DNA of 64,000 bases. It comes from JAPHTQ01 sp050302275. GTDB lineage: Bacteria; Pseudomonadota; Gammaproteobacteria; Thiohalomonadales; Thiohalomonadaceae. Of the stretch, positions 27,617-37,265 are shown piece after piece. The notes beneath the pieces were generated by a model. It was given only the letters and a program-made list of their open reading frames with translations. It was not told the origin of the DNA and made no database searches. Made by a program: the position numbers and the translations under genes. The first letter of the stretch is position 1; the number at the start of each line of letters is the position of its first letter. The DNA lies in assembly GCA_050302275.1 (NCBI GenBank), contig JBNLAT010000002.1, positions 60,961 to 124,960 of the forward strand. Reading direction: 5' to 3'.

Positions 27617-28507
27617 GTGAAATATATAATTCGCACACCGTCATTTGATATTACGCTTGGTGGCGTGATCGCTTTACACCGACTCTGCCACCTTCTTCGG
27701 GGGCGGGGTGAAGATGCGTATCTGTGGCCAGGCACTAAACCTGTATATGATGCGAATCACCCGCTGCGATCGTTTTATCGGTTTGTCAGGTATTTTTTCC
27801 AAAATATTTTTGGGGATGGGTTTAAGACTTTTAGTGAATTTGACACCCCTATTGCTAAGTATTCTGATTTAGAGAATGCGGTAGTTGTATATGGTGAAGG
27901 TGTTTTGGGTAATCCTTTATTGTCAAAGAAAATTGTGCGATGGTTTTTACATAAGCCTGGATTTCACACTGGAAAAATAGCTTATGGAATTGATGAGTTA
28001 TATTTCTATTATCAAAAAGTATTTGATGATTCTAATATTAATTCTTCATCTGATAATTCACTGACGGTCGTGATGCTGTTAGATAAGATATATAAGCAGC
28101 GCAACTATGGTGAGCGGAAAGGCAGGTGTTATGCGGTAAGAAAAGGGCGGTTACGCAGTGATATTCCAAATCTTGAAAATGAAGTTGTTATTGATGAATT
28201 GAGTCATGCTCAAGTAGCAAAAATATTTAATGAGGTTGAATATTTTATATCTTACGACACAGAGACTTTGTACTCTGTATATGCCGCAATGTGCGGCTGT
28301 AAATCAATTGTAGTGCCAGAGCATGGTGTAACAAAGGAGCAGTGGAGACCGGAGGAGAGGTATCGATATGGTATTGCGTATGGATTTGATGATATTGAGT
28401 ACGCTATTGAAACGAAGGAATTGCTGCTTGAGAGACTGGAGCAAGAGGCATCATTAGAGGATTCGATGGTTGAGAACTTCATAAAAAAAACAAAGGAGTT
28501 TTTTTAA
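27617..28507 (+). CDS. Hypothetical protein, possibly a glycosyltransferase
   Basis: 296 residues from a GTG start; no family recognised. The sequence opens with TPSFDITLGGVIALHRLCHLL, which resembles the first strand and donor loop of GT-B glycosyltransferases. The C-terminal half (HAQVAKIFNEVEYFISYDTETLYSVYAAMCGCKSIVVPEHG) looks like the nucleotide-sugar-binding region with an E-rich acidic site. Placed between the flippase and a GT4 gene. Glycosyl transfer is an inference from these patterns and the location. Confidence 0.65.
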   Translation: MKYIIRTPSFDITLGGVIALHRLCHLLRGRGEDAYLWPGTKPVYDANHPLRSFYRFVRYFFQNIFGDGFKTFSEFDTPIAKYSDLENAVVVYGEGVLGNPLLSKKIVRWFLHKPGFHTGKIAYGIDELYFYYQKVFDDSNINSSSDNSLTVVMLLDKIYKQRNYGERKGRCYAVRKGRLRSDIPNLENEVVIDELSHAQVAKIFNEVEYFISYDTETLYSVYAAMCGCKSIVVPEHGVTKEQWRPEERYRYGIAYGFDDIEYAIETKELLLERLEQEASLEDSMVENFIKKTKEFF

Positions 28508-28541
28508 TGCGTTTTCGTATCGACGAAAGATGTTTCATGTG

Positions 28542-28557
28542 TGCCAATATCTTGGCA
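28542..28557 (+). terminator. Weak terminator-like hairpin
   Basis: TGCCAA-TATC-TTGGCA followed by TTTTATAT lies in the 91-bp gap between two glycan genes. The 6-bp stem is short, so it may reduce rather than stop transcription. Confidence 0.35.
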
Positions 28558-28598
28558 TTTTATATGTTTGTCTTTAGCACATTTGCATAGGTGAGCTT

Positions 28599-29702
28599 AT
28601 GTCTAATGTGCTAATGATTATGTATGGTGTATCAGTAGGTGGCGCTGAGCTTCAATTCTTGGAGTTGGCAAATCACCTGTCAAAGAGAAATTCCATTCGT
28701 ATTATATGTCTTGGTGGTAATGGGGCTCTTAACACGACGCATGTCTTTGATGGCATTGATGTTAAGGTTTACCCATATTCATCAGGTGTGTCGGCACTGT
28801 TTGGTTTGCTTCGCGCATTGTTTGAAAATGCCAGGTACCCCGCAGGTGTGATTGTAACTACTTCGTTCTTTGGGAATTTACTCGGCTATGCTTTTAGCTT
28901 GCTTGGCAGTGTGAAACTTGTTTCTTTGCAGACAGTATCTGTTTGCATGCATCATCCAATAATCGACCGATTTATATTGCGTAAGTTTAATACCCTGATT
29001 GCAGGTGCGAATGATATTAAGGATTATCTTGTTTCGCATGGTCAGAATGAAAATAAAATATGCGTTGTTCATAATTGGATTGATTTCTCAAAACGAATTG
29101 CTAGCGAGGATAAGACTGTTGTACGCCGCAGAATGAATCTTACGGGAAAACTAGTTATTGGTTGCGTTGGTCGTTTGCACTCCCAAAAAGGGCAATTGTA
29201 TTTAGTTAGAGCATTTTCAAATGTTGTAGGGAATTATCCCGACATTGTGCTTTTGTTGGTAGGCGATGGCCCATCACGTGGCGTACTTAAGGATGAGGTT
29301 GATGCTTTAAATCTGAATGATAGCGTTATGTTTACAGGTACAATTTCAGGTCAGGAATATAACGACATACTTGGCATTATAGATATCTATGTTCAACCGT
29401 CTGTTTTTGAGGGGTTGCCTCGTACTTTATTGGATGCGATGTATATGGGTAAGGCAATTATAGCTAGTGACATTAACGGCAATCGTGAGGCTATTGAACA
29501 TGGAAAAACAGGGCTCCTTGTCCCATCTGAAAATGTTGACTCATTATATGAGGCTTTGGTCAGACTTATTGAAAATCCAGATATCAAGGAAAGGTTTGGC
29601 AAAAGTGCAAATGAGGCTGCAATATTGAAATTCGACATGAATAAGCAATTCGAACGAATTGACGAAATTATTTCACCGAAATACTTCGATGTGGCTAATT
29701 AG
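28599..29702 (+). CDS. Glycosyltransferase family 4 protein
   Basis: 367 residues with GT-B fold features: donor-loop segment YGVSVGGAELQFLELANHL at the N-terminus, GCVGRLHSQKGQLYLVRAF in the linker, and the EX7E-type motif VFEGLPRTLLDAMYMGKAIIAS in the C-terminal domain. A retaining transferase using a nucleotide sugar. Acceptor and donor unknown. Its 3' end overlaps the polymerase-like gene by 14 bp. Confidence 0.92.
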   Translation: MSNVLMIMYGVSVGGAELQFLELANHLSKRNSIRIICLGGNGALNTTHVFDGIDVKVYPYSSGVSALFGLLRALFENARYPAGVIVTTSFFGNLLGYAFSLLGSVKLVSLQTVSVCMHHPIIDRFILRKFNTLIAGANDIKDYLVSHGQNENKICVVHNWIDFSKRIASEDKTVVRRRMNLTGKLVIGCVGRLHSQKGQLYLVRAFSNVVGNYPDIVLLLVGDGPSRGVLKDEVDALNLNDSVMFTGTISGQEYNDILGIIDIYVQPSVFEGLPRTLLDAMYMGKAIIASDINGNREAIEHGKTGLLVPSENVDSLYEALVRLIENPDIKERFGKSANEAAILKFDMNKQFERIDEIISPKYFDVAN

Positions 29703-31005
29703 ATTTATTGCTATCTACCTTCCATTTGAGGAATTTATTCTTAAATGGCTGCCTGTAACCGACAGAACATATGCCTTGTTAAGGCAGTTCCCGGATTTCG
29801 CCTTATTGTTTTTGGCAGTATTGTTATTACTACACAGGGTGTCTACTGGAAAAGCAATTCCTCTAATTGGTGGCGTGGCGGATTGGATTTTTGTGCTTTT
29901 TTTCTCTTGGTCGCTTGCAACAATAATTTTTAATCCTGAAGCGGATTTATTCATTGAGTTTGCAAATATTAAGGCGCTACTGCGTTATGTGCTACTGATT
30001 TACATTGTGTTGATGATAAATCCATCACAATTAGAAATTGAGAGGCTATTTAAATGGTTAACATACGCCATTATAGCCCAAATTATTGTGTCGGTTATTC
30101 AATTTGTTGGCGGCATATCCGTGCGTGACTTTTTTGCTGCCCGTCATGTTGATGAAGGGGTTGGCGGGATACGCAAGATGTTTACAGGTGACCGCTTTAG
30201 CGAACGTAATGACTTGGTTGGTACAATGGGCGATACCATAAGCTTTGGCTACTTCATGTTACTTGGCCTTGTGCTGTTGTTATTTGGGGCTAATGGTAAA
30301 AAAATTAAATTACTGGCGTCAACATTGCTTGTAGTGTTGATATTCTATTCTGGTTCGAAAGCAATATTTATTGTGTCACTTGCTTTTTGTGCAGGCTATT
30401 TTGTGCGTCGCTATGGATGGCTAAAATTTACTAGCTATAGCATATTGCTGTTGCCAGCGATTTTGCTGGGTCTGTACTTAAGCCTTTCATCCGAATATTT
30501 ATCCGCTGCATCTGTCGCGTTTGAAAGATTAATGGAAGGTATGATGAATTCGCGGCTTGGAATTATTGTCTATCTGATTCCGGATGTTTTTTTTACTGCA
30601 AATGGACTATTTGGCTTTGGTGCGGACAGATTTTCCTTTACTGAATATGTAATTTCAACAATGCCGGCAACACCATCAGTGCTTATCTCGGTCTTGCCGA
30701 AAGTGCTGGAGGATGTCTATTGGGCCGCTTTGTATATATATTACGGACTTATTGGTCTCAGCTTATGGAGTTGTTTCCTTCTTACTATATATGCCAGGGT
30801 GGGCAAGCTCATGAAATATCAAAACTTTATTGACCGACGCACTAGTCTTATAGCTTCATCCCTTTTGCTTGTTTCAATACCTCTGAATTTTCTCAATCAA
30901 GCGTATGAAGCACGCTCATTTTCATTCTATCTTTGGCTATTTTGTGCACTTGCGATCTTGCAAAACCGGAAGATCATTGATCGAACTTTAGTGGGGGGGG
31001 CATGA
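29689..31005 (+). CDS. O-antigen polymerase/ligase-like membrane protein (Wzy/WaaL type)
   Basis: The ATG at 29689 is preferred over an in-frame TTG at 29659, giving 438 residues with about 11-12 membrane segments and a large loop (about residues 290-350), the usual layout for O-antigen polymerases and ligases. It ends with a G8 run (30993-31000) encoding VGGA, directly before and partly acting as ribosome binding site for the next gene, with an ATGA overlap. A second protein of this class is encoded at 37266-38621, so one may be polymerase and the other ligase. Confidence 0.85.
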   Translation: MWLIRFIAIYLPFEEFILKWLPVTDRTYALLRQFPDFALLFLAVLLLLHRVSTGKAIPLIGGVADWIFVLFFSWSLATIIFNPEADLFIEFANIKALLRYVLLIYIVLMINPSQLEIERLFKWLTYAIIAQIIVSVIQFVGGISVRDFFAARHVDEGVGGIRKMFTGDRFSERNDLVGTMGDTISFGYFMLLGLVLLLFGANGKKIKLLASTLLVVLIFYSGSKAIFIVSLAFCAGYFVRRYGWLKFTSYSILLLPAILLGLYLSLSSEYLSAASVAFERLMEGMMNSRLGIIVYLIPDVFFTANGLFGFGADRFSFTEYVISTMPATPSVLISVLPKVLEDVYWAALYIYYGLIGLSLWSCFLLTIYARVGKLMKYQNFIDRRTSLIASSLLLVSIPLNFLNQAYEARSFSFYLWLFCALAILQNRKIIDRTLVGGA

Positions 31006-32216
31006 GAGTTCTTCTGGCACATAATAACTTCCCTGTCACTGGTGGCGCTGAGGTGTTTTACCATCAGGTTGGCAGAGTGCTAGAGGTGCATGGCAATGAT
31101 GTTGCCTATTTCTCTGCGGCTTCAGGTGACATGTCTGAATGGGGCAGTTATTTTCCTGAAGCTGCTGACTACAAGTCAGATGGACTAATGGAAAGACTTA
31201 TCGCCTTTCCTGCTATGGTTTATTCGAAAAAAGCAAAAGCGGCATTTGCAAAACTCATTTCAGATTTCAGGCCTGATATAATTCACGTATTTGCAATTTA
31301 TGTGAAGCTGACACCATCAATTCTAGATGCTGCGCGTGAAGCGGGTGTGCCTGTGGTAATGAGTTGTAATGACTATAAGCACATATGCCCTAATTACAAG
31401 CTATATCATCATGGACATTTATGCGAGGAGTGTCGTGGAGAACGTTTTTATCGTGCCGCGGTGAATCGTTGCTGCCACAATTCAAGTGTGTATAGTGTTG
31501 CAAGCATGCTGGAGTCATATGTACATGCTTTCCTGAATATTTATCGAAAAAACGTCCATACGTTTTTGTTTGCTAGTGACTTTATGGCGCGCAAAACGGA
31601 AGAATTTTGGGGTGCGGATTCGTTTGTCTGGAAAAAGCTAGGAAACCCATTTGATAGCACAAAGTATATTACTTCGTACTCTTCAACTGGGTCAGTGCTT
31701 TATTTCGGTAGACTTATTGATGAAAAGGGTGTTGATATTCTGATTCGTGCTGCCGCACAGCTGCCTGATGTTTCCTTTCGTATTGTTGGTGATGGACCAG
31801 ATATGAGGGCGTTGCAAAAGCTTTCCTGTAATCTTGGCGCTAACAATATCACATTTGCAGGCCCAAAGTGGGGTGACGATATAGAACGTGAGTTGCAAGA
31901 TTGCCGTATGGTCGTTGTCCCATCTGTTTGGTATGAAAACTATCCATATGTAATCAATCAGGCATTTGCATTTGGGAAACCGGTAATTGGCTCAAATCGT
32001 GGAGGCATCCCTGAGCTTGTGCAGCATGGTGAAAGAGGCCTAATTTATGAAGCATCTGACCCTAATGCTTTAGCTGGGGCAGTCAGACAACTATGGGATA
32101 AGTCTGATCTGAGCGAGGTCATGGGGCGTAATGCAAAAGCATTTGCAGATAGTGAATTTAATGATGAAATATTCTATCAGAGCCTCAAGGCGATCTACAC
32201 GGAGGTATTAGCATGA
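31002..32216 (+). CDS. Glycosyltransferase family 4 protein
   Basis: 404 residues. N-terminal NNFPVTGGAEVFYHQVGRVL is the GT-B acceptor/donor loop, and the C-terminal VPSVWYENYPYVINQAFAFG carries the EX7E-like motif. A cysteine-rich insert with CPNYK, CEEC and CCH (about residues 127-160) is notable and occurs in some GT4 enzymes of polysaccharide clusters; it may bind a metal. Overlaps both neighbours by 4 bp. Confidence 0.92.
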   Translation: MRVLLAHNNFPVTGGAEVFYHQVGRVLEVHGNDVAYFSAASGDMSEWGSYFPEAADYKSDGLMERLIAFPAMVYSKKAKAAFAKLISDFRPDIIHVFAIYVKLTPSILDAAREAGVPVVMSCNDYKHICPNYKLYHHGHLCEECRGERFYRAAVNRCCHNSSVYSVASMLESYVHAFLNIYRKNVHTFLFASDFMARKTEEFWGADSFVWKKLGNPFDSTKYITSYSSTGSVLYFGRLIDEKGVDILIRAAAQLPDVSFRIVGDGPDMRALQKLSCNLGANNITFAGPKWGDDIERELQDCRMVVVPSVWYENYPYVINQAFAFGKPVIGSNRGGIPELVQHGERGLIYEASDPNALAGAVRQLWDKSDLSEVMGRNAKAFADSEFNDEIFYQSLKAIYTEVLA

Positions 32217-33133
32217 TTGTGTTAGTGCTTGGGGGGAATGGCTTTATTGGGTCTCATGTGGTGGACCAGCTACTTGCCGAAGGGCATACAGTTAGGGTAT
32301 TCGACCGCTCCTATGAGAAATTTCGCACCCCACTGGCGCAAGTAGACTACAGAATTGCTCCTTTCGACGATATTGCAAGCTTGGCTGAGGCGCTACAAGG
32401 TGTGGATGTGGTGTGCCATATGATCAGCACGACTGTACCTAGCACGTCTAATAAGGATCCGATTTATGACATTGAGTCAAACCTGGTTGCCACGATTAGA
32501 CTGCTTAATCTAATGCGTGAATCAGGTGTTGCCCGTATTGTATATCTGTCATCAGGTGGGACTGTATACGGCATACCTGAGTCTTCCCCTATCCTTGAGT
32601 CACACTCTACAAAACCTATCTGTTCCTATGGAATAGTTAAAGTTGCGATTGAAAATTATCTGCATATGTATTACCAGCTTTATGGGCTGAATTACACGAT
32701 TTTGAGAATATCAAATCCATATGGTGAACGTCAGGGGCATACTGGTGTTCAAGGCGTTATCGGGACATTCCTTCAAAAAATTCTAACAAATGAGCAGATA
32801 GAAGTTTGGGGGGATGGAAGTATCGTTCGTGATTTTATTTATATAGGCGATCTCGCGGAGTTGTGTGTTTCTGCAATAAAAGTGAACAATGTTGGGATAT
32901 ATAATGGAGGAAGCGGGGTAGGGTATTCAATTAATGAAGTAATTGAAACCATGAGGGATGTAACGGGTAAGTCTATTTCACCAAAATATATTTCATCCCG
33001 TGGATATGATGTGCCAAAAGTTATCCTTGACAATGGGGAAGCAAAAAAAACATTTGGGTGGACCTCATGCACTGACTTGAATATTGGGTTATCACGCACG
33101 TGGCGGTGGCTGTGTGGTGTCAGTGGTATATAG
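32213..33133 (+). CDS. NAD-dependent epimerase (UDP-glucose 4-epimerase-like)
   Basis: 306-residue extended SDR. GGNGFIGSH (7-15) binds NAD, SSGGTVYG carries the catalytic Ser, and the YxxxK lies in CSYGIVKVAIENY. IRISNPYGERQ and WGDGSIVRDFIYIGD are typical of GalE-like enzymes. It probably makes a galacto-configured nucleotide sugar for the island glycan; the substrate is not fixed by the sequence. Confidence 0.9.
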   Translation: MIVLVLGGNGFIGSHVVDQLLAEGHTVRVFDRSYEKFRTPLAQVDYRIAPFDDIASLAEALQGVDVVCHMISTTVPSTSNKDPIYDIESNLVATIRLLNLMRESGVARIVYLSSGGTVYGIPESSPILESHSTKPICSYGIVKVAIENYLHMYYQLYGLNYTILRISNPYGERQGHTGVQGVIGTFLQKILTNEQIEVWGDGSIVRDFIYIGDLAELCVSAIKVNNVGIYNGGSGVGYSINEVIETMRDVTGKSISPKYISSRGYDVPKVILDNGEAKKTFGWTSCTDLNIGLSRTWRWLCGVSGI

Positions 33134-33149
33134 TTTGTCAAATACTAGC

Positions 33150-35081
33150 ATGCACACCCAGACAACAAATAAGGATTACAGACCTGATATTGATGGATTG
33201 CGCGCGTTAGCAATTATTTCAGTTATTCTTTATCATATTAATTCAAATCTCTTGCCGGGAGGCTTTTCTGGTGTAGATGTTTTTTTTGTTATTAGTGGAT
33301 ATCTGATAACCAGCCATCTTCTTTACGAGATCTCAGTAAAAAATGACTTTTCATATAAGAGATTCTATCTGAGAAGAATAAGAAGAATATTGCCGGCATT
33401 GTTTTTTATGATTTTGTCAGTGATGGTTTGTGGCTATTTCATTTTTCATAACTATTATTTTCAGTTGCTAGGTGAGCAGGCGTTTGCTGCAGCTTTAAGC
33501 TATTCAAATATATATTTCTATTTGACGTCTGGATATTTTGATCTTGACTCTAGCTTAAAGCCTTTATTGCATACATGGTCGCTTGGAGTCGAAGAACAAT
33601 TTTATTTTGTGTGGCCCGTGATCTTGGTGATAGCTCATACTTATTTGAAAAGTATGAAATATGTATTTCATATTTTTATTATCATGTTCATTATTAGTTT
33701 CGCATTGAATGGTATTTATTTTGGCGATACTGACGCGATTTTTTATTTAATGCCATTTCGTGTATTTGAGTTTGCGGTAGGTGGGTTTGTGGCTCGTCTG
33801 GTTCTTGCTGGGGGTGGTGGTGGATTAGGCGGTAGTAGTACTCTGAAAGAGGTGTCATCAATGCTCGGGGTGACGCTTGTTTTAGCCCCAATGTTCTACC
33901 TGAAGGATGGCCATGTGTTTCCATATTACAATGCAATCCCAACCACCGTTGGGGTTGGTTTATTGCTATATAATCGCAATAGCTTTGTATCCTATATATT
34001 ATCGCAAAAGTTCATAGTATTTATCGGATTGATAAGTTACTCGTTATATCTTTACCACTGGCCAGTAATTGTATTCGCCAAATATGAATTTGGTGTAACT
34101 GATACCAAAGAACTGCTAGTGACCGCAATCGTGTTGAGCTTTATCTTGGCTACGATTTCGTATCATTTAATTGAGAGGCCGTTTAGATTTGGTCGCGGGA
34201 TACTTATTTCTTCTTCTTTCGCTACTCTTGTTGTTTTCATATTGTTCATATCGACTGCATCAAAAAGTTTATTGATTGAAAGTATGCACGGAGGTAAGGA
34301 CATAATTTCGAAGACTTCGGGGCAGGCTAATAAAGAACGTTACACCCTGCTTTCACAAGAAGGTTGCGATATCACAACTATAGAAACTGAAAAATATTGT
34401 GATTGGGACTCGAAAAATCAAATTCTGTTTTTAGGGAACTCTCATAATCTTGATGGGTATAATATTTTTCGTACGGCATTGGGGGATAATAGAGAGTATA
34501 ACTTGATCTTTGGAGGGAATACTTACCTATGTCAATATCAATATCGGCCAGATAATATTCTTCTTTCTAAGAATAATAGGTGTACAGAAGGCGCGAGAAA
34601 ATTATTGTCTGAAAAATTGCTTTCAAAAATAGATGTATTGGTGGTTAATTTTTTCAAAATAAAAACATGGGGTGCTGAGTATTTGCCAATAATTAGTGCG
34701 ATAAGGAAAATTAACCCAAATGTAAAAATTGTTGTGATAGGTAGTTACATTGGTGTTCGGCCGCAAAACTGCAGGGAACTTGTTAATAAATATGGAAGCA
34801 TTGATGTATGTAAAGATGTGAAATACGTAACATTCTGGGGCGGAGGTGAAGGTCAATGGGTGGCAAGTCAAGACTTTGCTTCCATGAATTACGTCTATAT
34901 AGATACTATAGATTTGCTATGCGGAAAAAATAGAAAATTAAGCGATTGCGTAGTCAATGTTGGAGATGAATTGATTTTTTATGACGGTGACCATTTTTCT
35001 CTGGAAGGTTCGCGCCATATTGGTGAACTTATTTTTGAGAAATATGGAGAAAAGCTATCTGAATTTGGTTTGCGTAAATAG
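33150..35081 (+). CDS. Acyltransferase 3 / SGNH-domain O-acetyltransferase
   Basis: The ATG at 33150 gives 643 residues. The N-terminal part (to about 370) is an acyltransferase-3 membrane domain with PDIDGLRALAIISVILYH and FFVISGYLI. The C-terminal part is an SGNH-type domain with the GNSH block (ILFLGNSHNLDGYN) and the terminal DGDHFSLEGSRH holding the Asp-His pair. This two-domain layout (as in OafA and OatA) transfers acetyl groups across the membrane to glycans. It is strongly AT-rich. Confidence 0.93.
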   Translation: MHTQTTNKDYRPDIDGLRALAIISVILYHINSNLLPGGFSGVDVFFVISGYLITSHLLYEISVKNDFSYKRFYLRRIRRILPALFFMILSVMVCGYFIFHNYYFQLLGEQAFAAALSYSNIYFYLTSGYFDLDSSLKPLLHTWSLGVEEQFYFVWPVILVIAHTYLKSMKYVFHIFIIMFIISFALNGIYFGDTDAIFYLMPFRVFEFAVGGFVARLVLAGGGGGLGGSSTLKEVSSMLGVTLVLAPMFYLKDGHVFPYYNAIPTTVGVGLLLYNRNSFVSYILSQKFIVFIGLISYSLYLYHWPVIVFAKYEFGVTDTKELLVTAIVLSFILATISYHLIERPFRFGRGILISSSFATLVVFILFISTASKSLLIESMHGGKDIISKTSGQANKERYTLLSQEGCDITTIETEKYCDWDSKNQILFLGNSHNLDGYNIFRTALGDNREYNLIFGGNTYLCQYQYRPDNILLSKNNRCTEGARKLLSEKLLSKIDVLVVNFFKIKTWGAEYLPIISAIRKINPNVKIVVIGSYIGVRPQNCRELVNKYGSIDVCKDVKYVTFWGGGEGQWVASQDFASMNYVYIDTIDLLCGKNRKLSDCVVNVGDELIFYDGDHFSLEGSRHIGELIFEKYGEKLSEFGLRK

Positions 35082-35105
35082 AATAAATGTATGGTGAGGT
35101 AAAGT

Positions 35106-36104
35106 TTGTTTGCACAAATTGATTCTAGATACATGCAGGCACGCCCATGGAAGCTATGGGCTCGGTTGTTGAGCTATGCTCTATTTGAAGGCAGGCCGCT
35201 TACGACACGTGGTAGGTGGATTAATCCAATTGTGTTTACACACTTTGCTCTCGAAAAACGGCTGCCGCAATTTAAAACTATTAATCAGCCTGTGTTTATA
35301 CTTGGCACCGGTCGAAGCGGTACCACTATCCTTGGTATGGTGCTGTCTATGCACCATGATGTTGGTTTCCTTAATGAACCAAAGGCACTATGGCACTCGG
35401 TGTACGCATATGAAGATCTGATTGGAAGCTATAGCTCGAAAAAGGCTAAGTACAGGCTCGATTCAGACGATGCATCACCACAAGTAATCAGGGCTAGCCA
35501 CCATTTATTTGGTGCATATTTAATGGCATCGTTTTCCAGTCGTGTGGTTGATAAATATCCTGAGATGATCTTTCGGGTCCCATTTTTGAAAGCGATATTC
35601 CCAGATGCAAAATTTCTTTTTTTAGTACGTAATGGATGGGATACCTGTTCATCGATTGAGCAGTGGTCAGATCGTTTAGGAAAGACTAACAAAAGCGAAG
35701 TACATGACTGGTGGGGCGTTAACTCTAGGAAATGGACGTTACTAGTGGACCAATTAGTTCCTGAACACCACGATCTCGCAGTACATCAACAATATTTATA
35801 TGGTTTGCAGAGTCATACGGACAGAGCGGCCGTAGAGTGGATTATTACTATGCGTGAAGGGTTGCGATTGGTAAATAAGTATCCGAATGACGTTATGCGT
35901 ATAACTTATGAAGAGCTTTGTCAGTTTCCTTCAGATATTCTAGAGAGCGTGTGTGATTTTGCTGATCTCGGAAAAGACGAAGTTTTTTTGGATTATGCAA
36001 ATAAAACCCTCAGGTCACCCAGTCCGAAGAAGCCCTTTAGGCTTGACTCCGCAATAGAGGATGCATTTCACGAAACTATGACGGCTTTAGGTTATTCTGA
36101 ATAA
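35106..36104 (+). CDS. Sulfotransferase family protein
   Basis: 332 residues from a TTG that has a GAGG ribosome binding site about 7 bp upstream; the next ATG (35133) has none. The PAPS loop FILGTGRSGTTILGMVL covers residues 64-80, and FLFLVRNGWDTCSS is the 3'-phosphate-binding segment. This is the third sulfotransferase gene of the island, about 9 kb from the other two, and of a different subfamily, suggesting a separate acceptor position. Confidence 0.85.
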   Translation: MFAQIDSRYMQARPWKLWARLLSYALFEGRPLTTRGRWINPIVFTHFALEKRLPQFKTINQPVFILGTGRSGTTILGMVLSMHHDVGFLNEPKALWHSVYAYEDLIGSYSSKKAKYRLDSDDASPQVIRASHHLFGAYLMASFSSRVVDKYPEMIFRVPFLKAIFPDAKFLFLVRNGWDTCSSIEQWSDRLGKTNKSEVHDWWGVNSRKWTLLVDQLVPEHHDLAVHQQYLYGLQSHTDRAAVEWIITMREGLRLVNKYPNDVMRITYEELCQFPSDILESVCDFADLGKDEVFLDYANKTLRSPSPKKPFRLDSAIEDAFHETMTALGYSE

Positions 36105-36128
36105 TTTAATATATTGGAATTGAGGGTG

Positions 36129-37226
36129 ATGCAAGGTAAAAGGATTGCGATTGTCGGTACTGTTGGTGTTCCTGCGAACTATGGCGGATTTGAAACCCTG
36201 GTCGAGAATTTGGTTCGTTTCCACGATTCAATGTCTAGAGGTGAACAACTCATTATCTATTGCAGTAGCAAAATTTATCCTGATTTAGATCCGGGCTTCT
36301 TGTCAGCGAAGCTTAAATATGTACCTCTTTCCGCTAATGGTGCGCAAAGCATACCCTATGATATCTGGTCTCTTTTCTCAGCTGCGTGGAATAAGTCCAA
36401 TGTTATATTGTTGCTGGGTGTTTCTGGGGCTATCGCGCTGCCAATTATTCGGCTTATTTCATCCGCAAGAATAATTACTAATGTTGACGGGATTGAATGG
36501 CATCGGCAGAAGTGGAGTGGCGTAGCAAAGTTATTTTTACGGCTTTCTGAGATGATCGCTGTCCGTTTCTCCCATGATGTTATCTCTGATAATGACGCTA
36601 TTTCTGAATATGTCACTCATACATATGGTGTTAATAGTCATGTGATCGCATATGGTGGCGATCATGTACTTGATGTGGATGCTGTTTCTGTCAATGAATA
36701 TGCATTGCCAGATGAATATATTTTTTCTGTATGCAGAATAGAACCAGAGAACAATGTTGAAATGATTGTTTCTGCTTTCTCAACCATGCATGAATATTCA
36801 TTGGTTATGGTTGGGAATTGGGGTAATAGCGATTATGGCAGGGGTATTCGTGAGCATTACAAAACCTTTGATAATATCTATTTGCTTGATCCGATATACG
36901 ACCTCGGGAAATTAAAATCTCTTCGCGCTAATGCCGCATATTACATTCATGGCCATTCTGCTGGAGGGACTAATCCATCGCTTGTTGAGGCAATGTATTT
37001 TGGTAAACCTATACTTGCTTTTGACTGCTCATATAACCGTAGCACTACGGAGAGTAGTGCACTATATTTTTCGTCAGGTGACGAGATTAAGCAGATACTG
37101 AGTAACGTAGATGGGGATGGGTTAATCGTTATAGGTACTGCAATGTTAGAAATAGCAAAACGGAGGTATACATGGCGTGTAATTGCGACTGAGTACTTCT
37201 CTCTATTATCGCGTAACCCAGCATAA
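36129..37226 (+). CDS. DUF1972-type glycosyltransferase
   Basis: 365 residues if the ATG at 36129 is used; a TTG at 36114 is also possible. The N-terminal GTVGVPANYGGFETLVENLV is the signature of the DUF1972 domain (rhamnosyltransferase-like), followed by a GT4-type C-terminal domain with HGHSAGGTNPSLVEAMYFGKPILAF. Rhamnosyl transfer would fit the rfbBACD operon upstream, but the donor is inferred. Last plus-strand gene of the island, convergent with the O-antigen ligase-like gene. Confidence 0.9.
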   Translation: MQGKRIAIVGTVGVPANYGGFETLVENLVRFHDSMSRGEQLIIYCSSKIYPDLDPGFLSAKLKYVPLSANGAQSIPYDIWSLFSAAWNKSNVILLLGVSGAIALPIIRLISSARIITNVDGIEWHRQKWSGVAKLFLRLSEMIAVRFSHDVISDNDAISEYVTHTYGVNSHVIAYGGDHVLDVDAVSVNEYALPDEYIFSVCRIEPENNVEMIVSAFSTMHEYSLVMVGNWGNSDYGRGIREHYKTFDNIYLLDPIYDLGKLKSLRANAAYYIHGHSAGGTNPSLVEAMYFGKPILAFDCSYNRSTTESSALYFSSGDEIKQILSNVDGDGLIVIGTAMLEIAKRRYTWRVIATEYFSLLSRNPA

Positions 37227-37265
37227 CGTGTTGTTGAGTCCGGCGTCCGGCATTTGACTGCTTAA

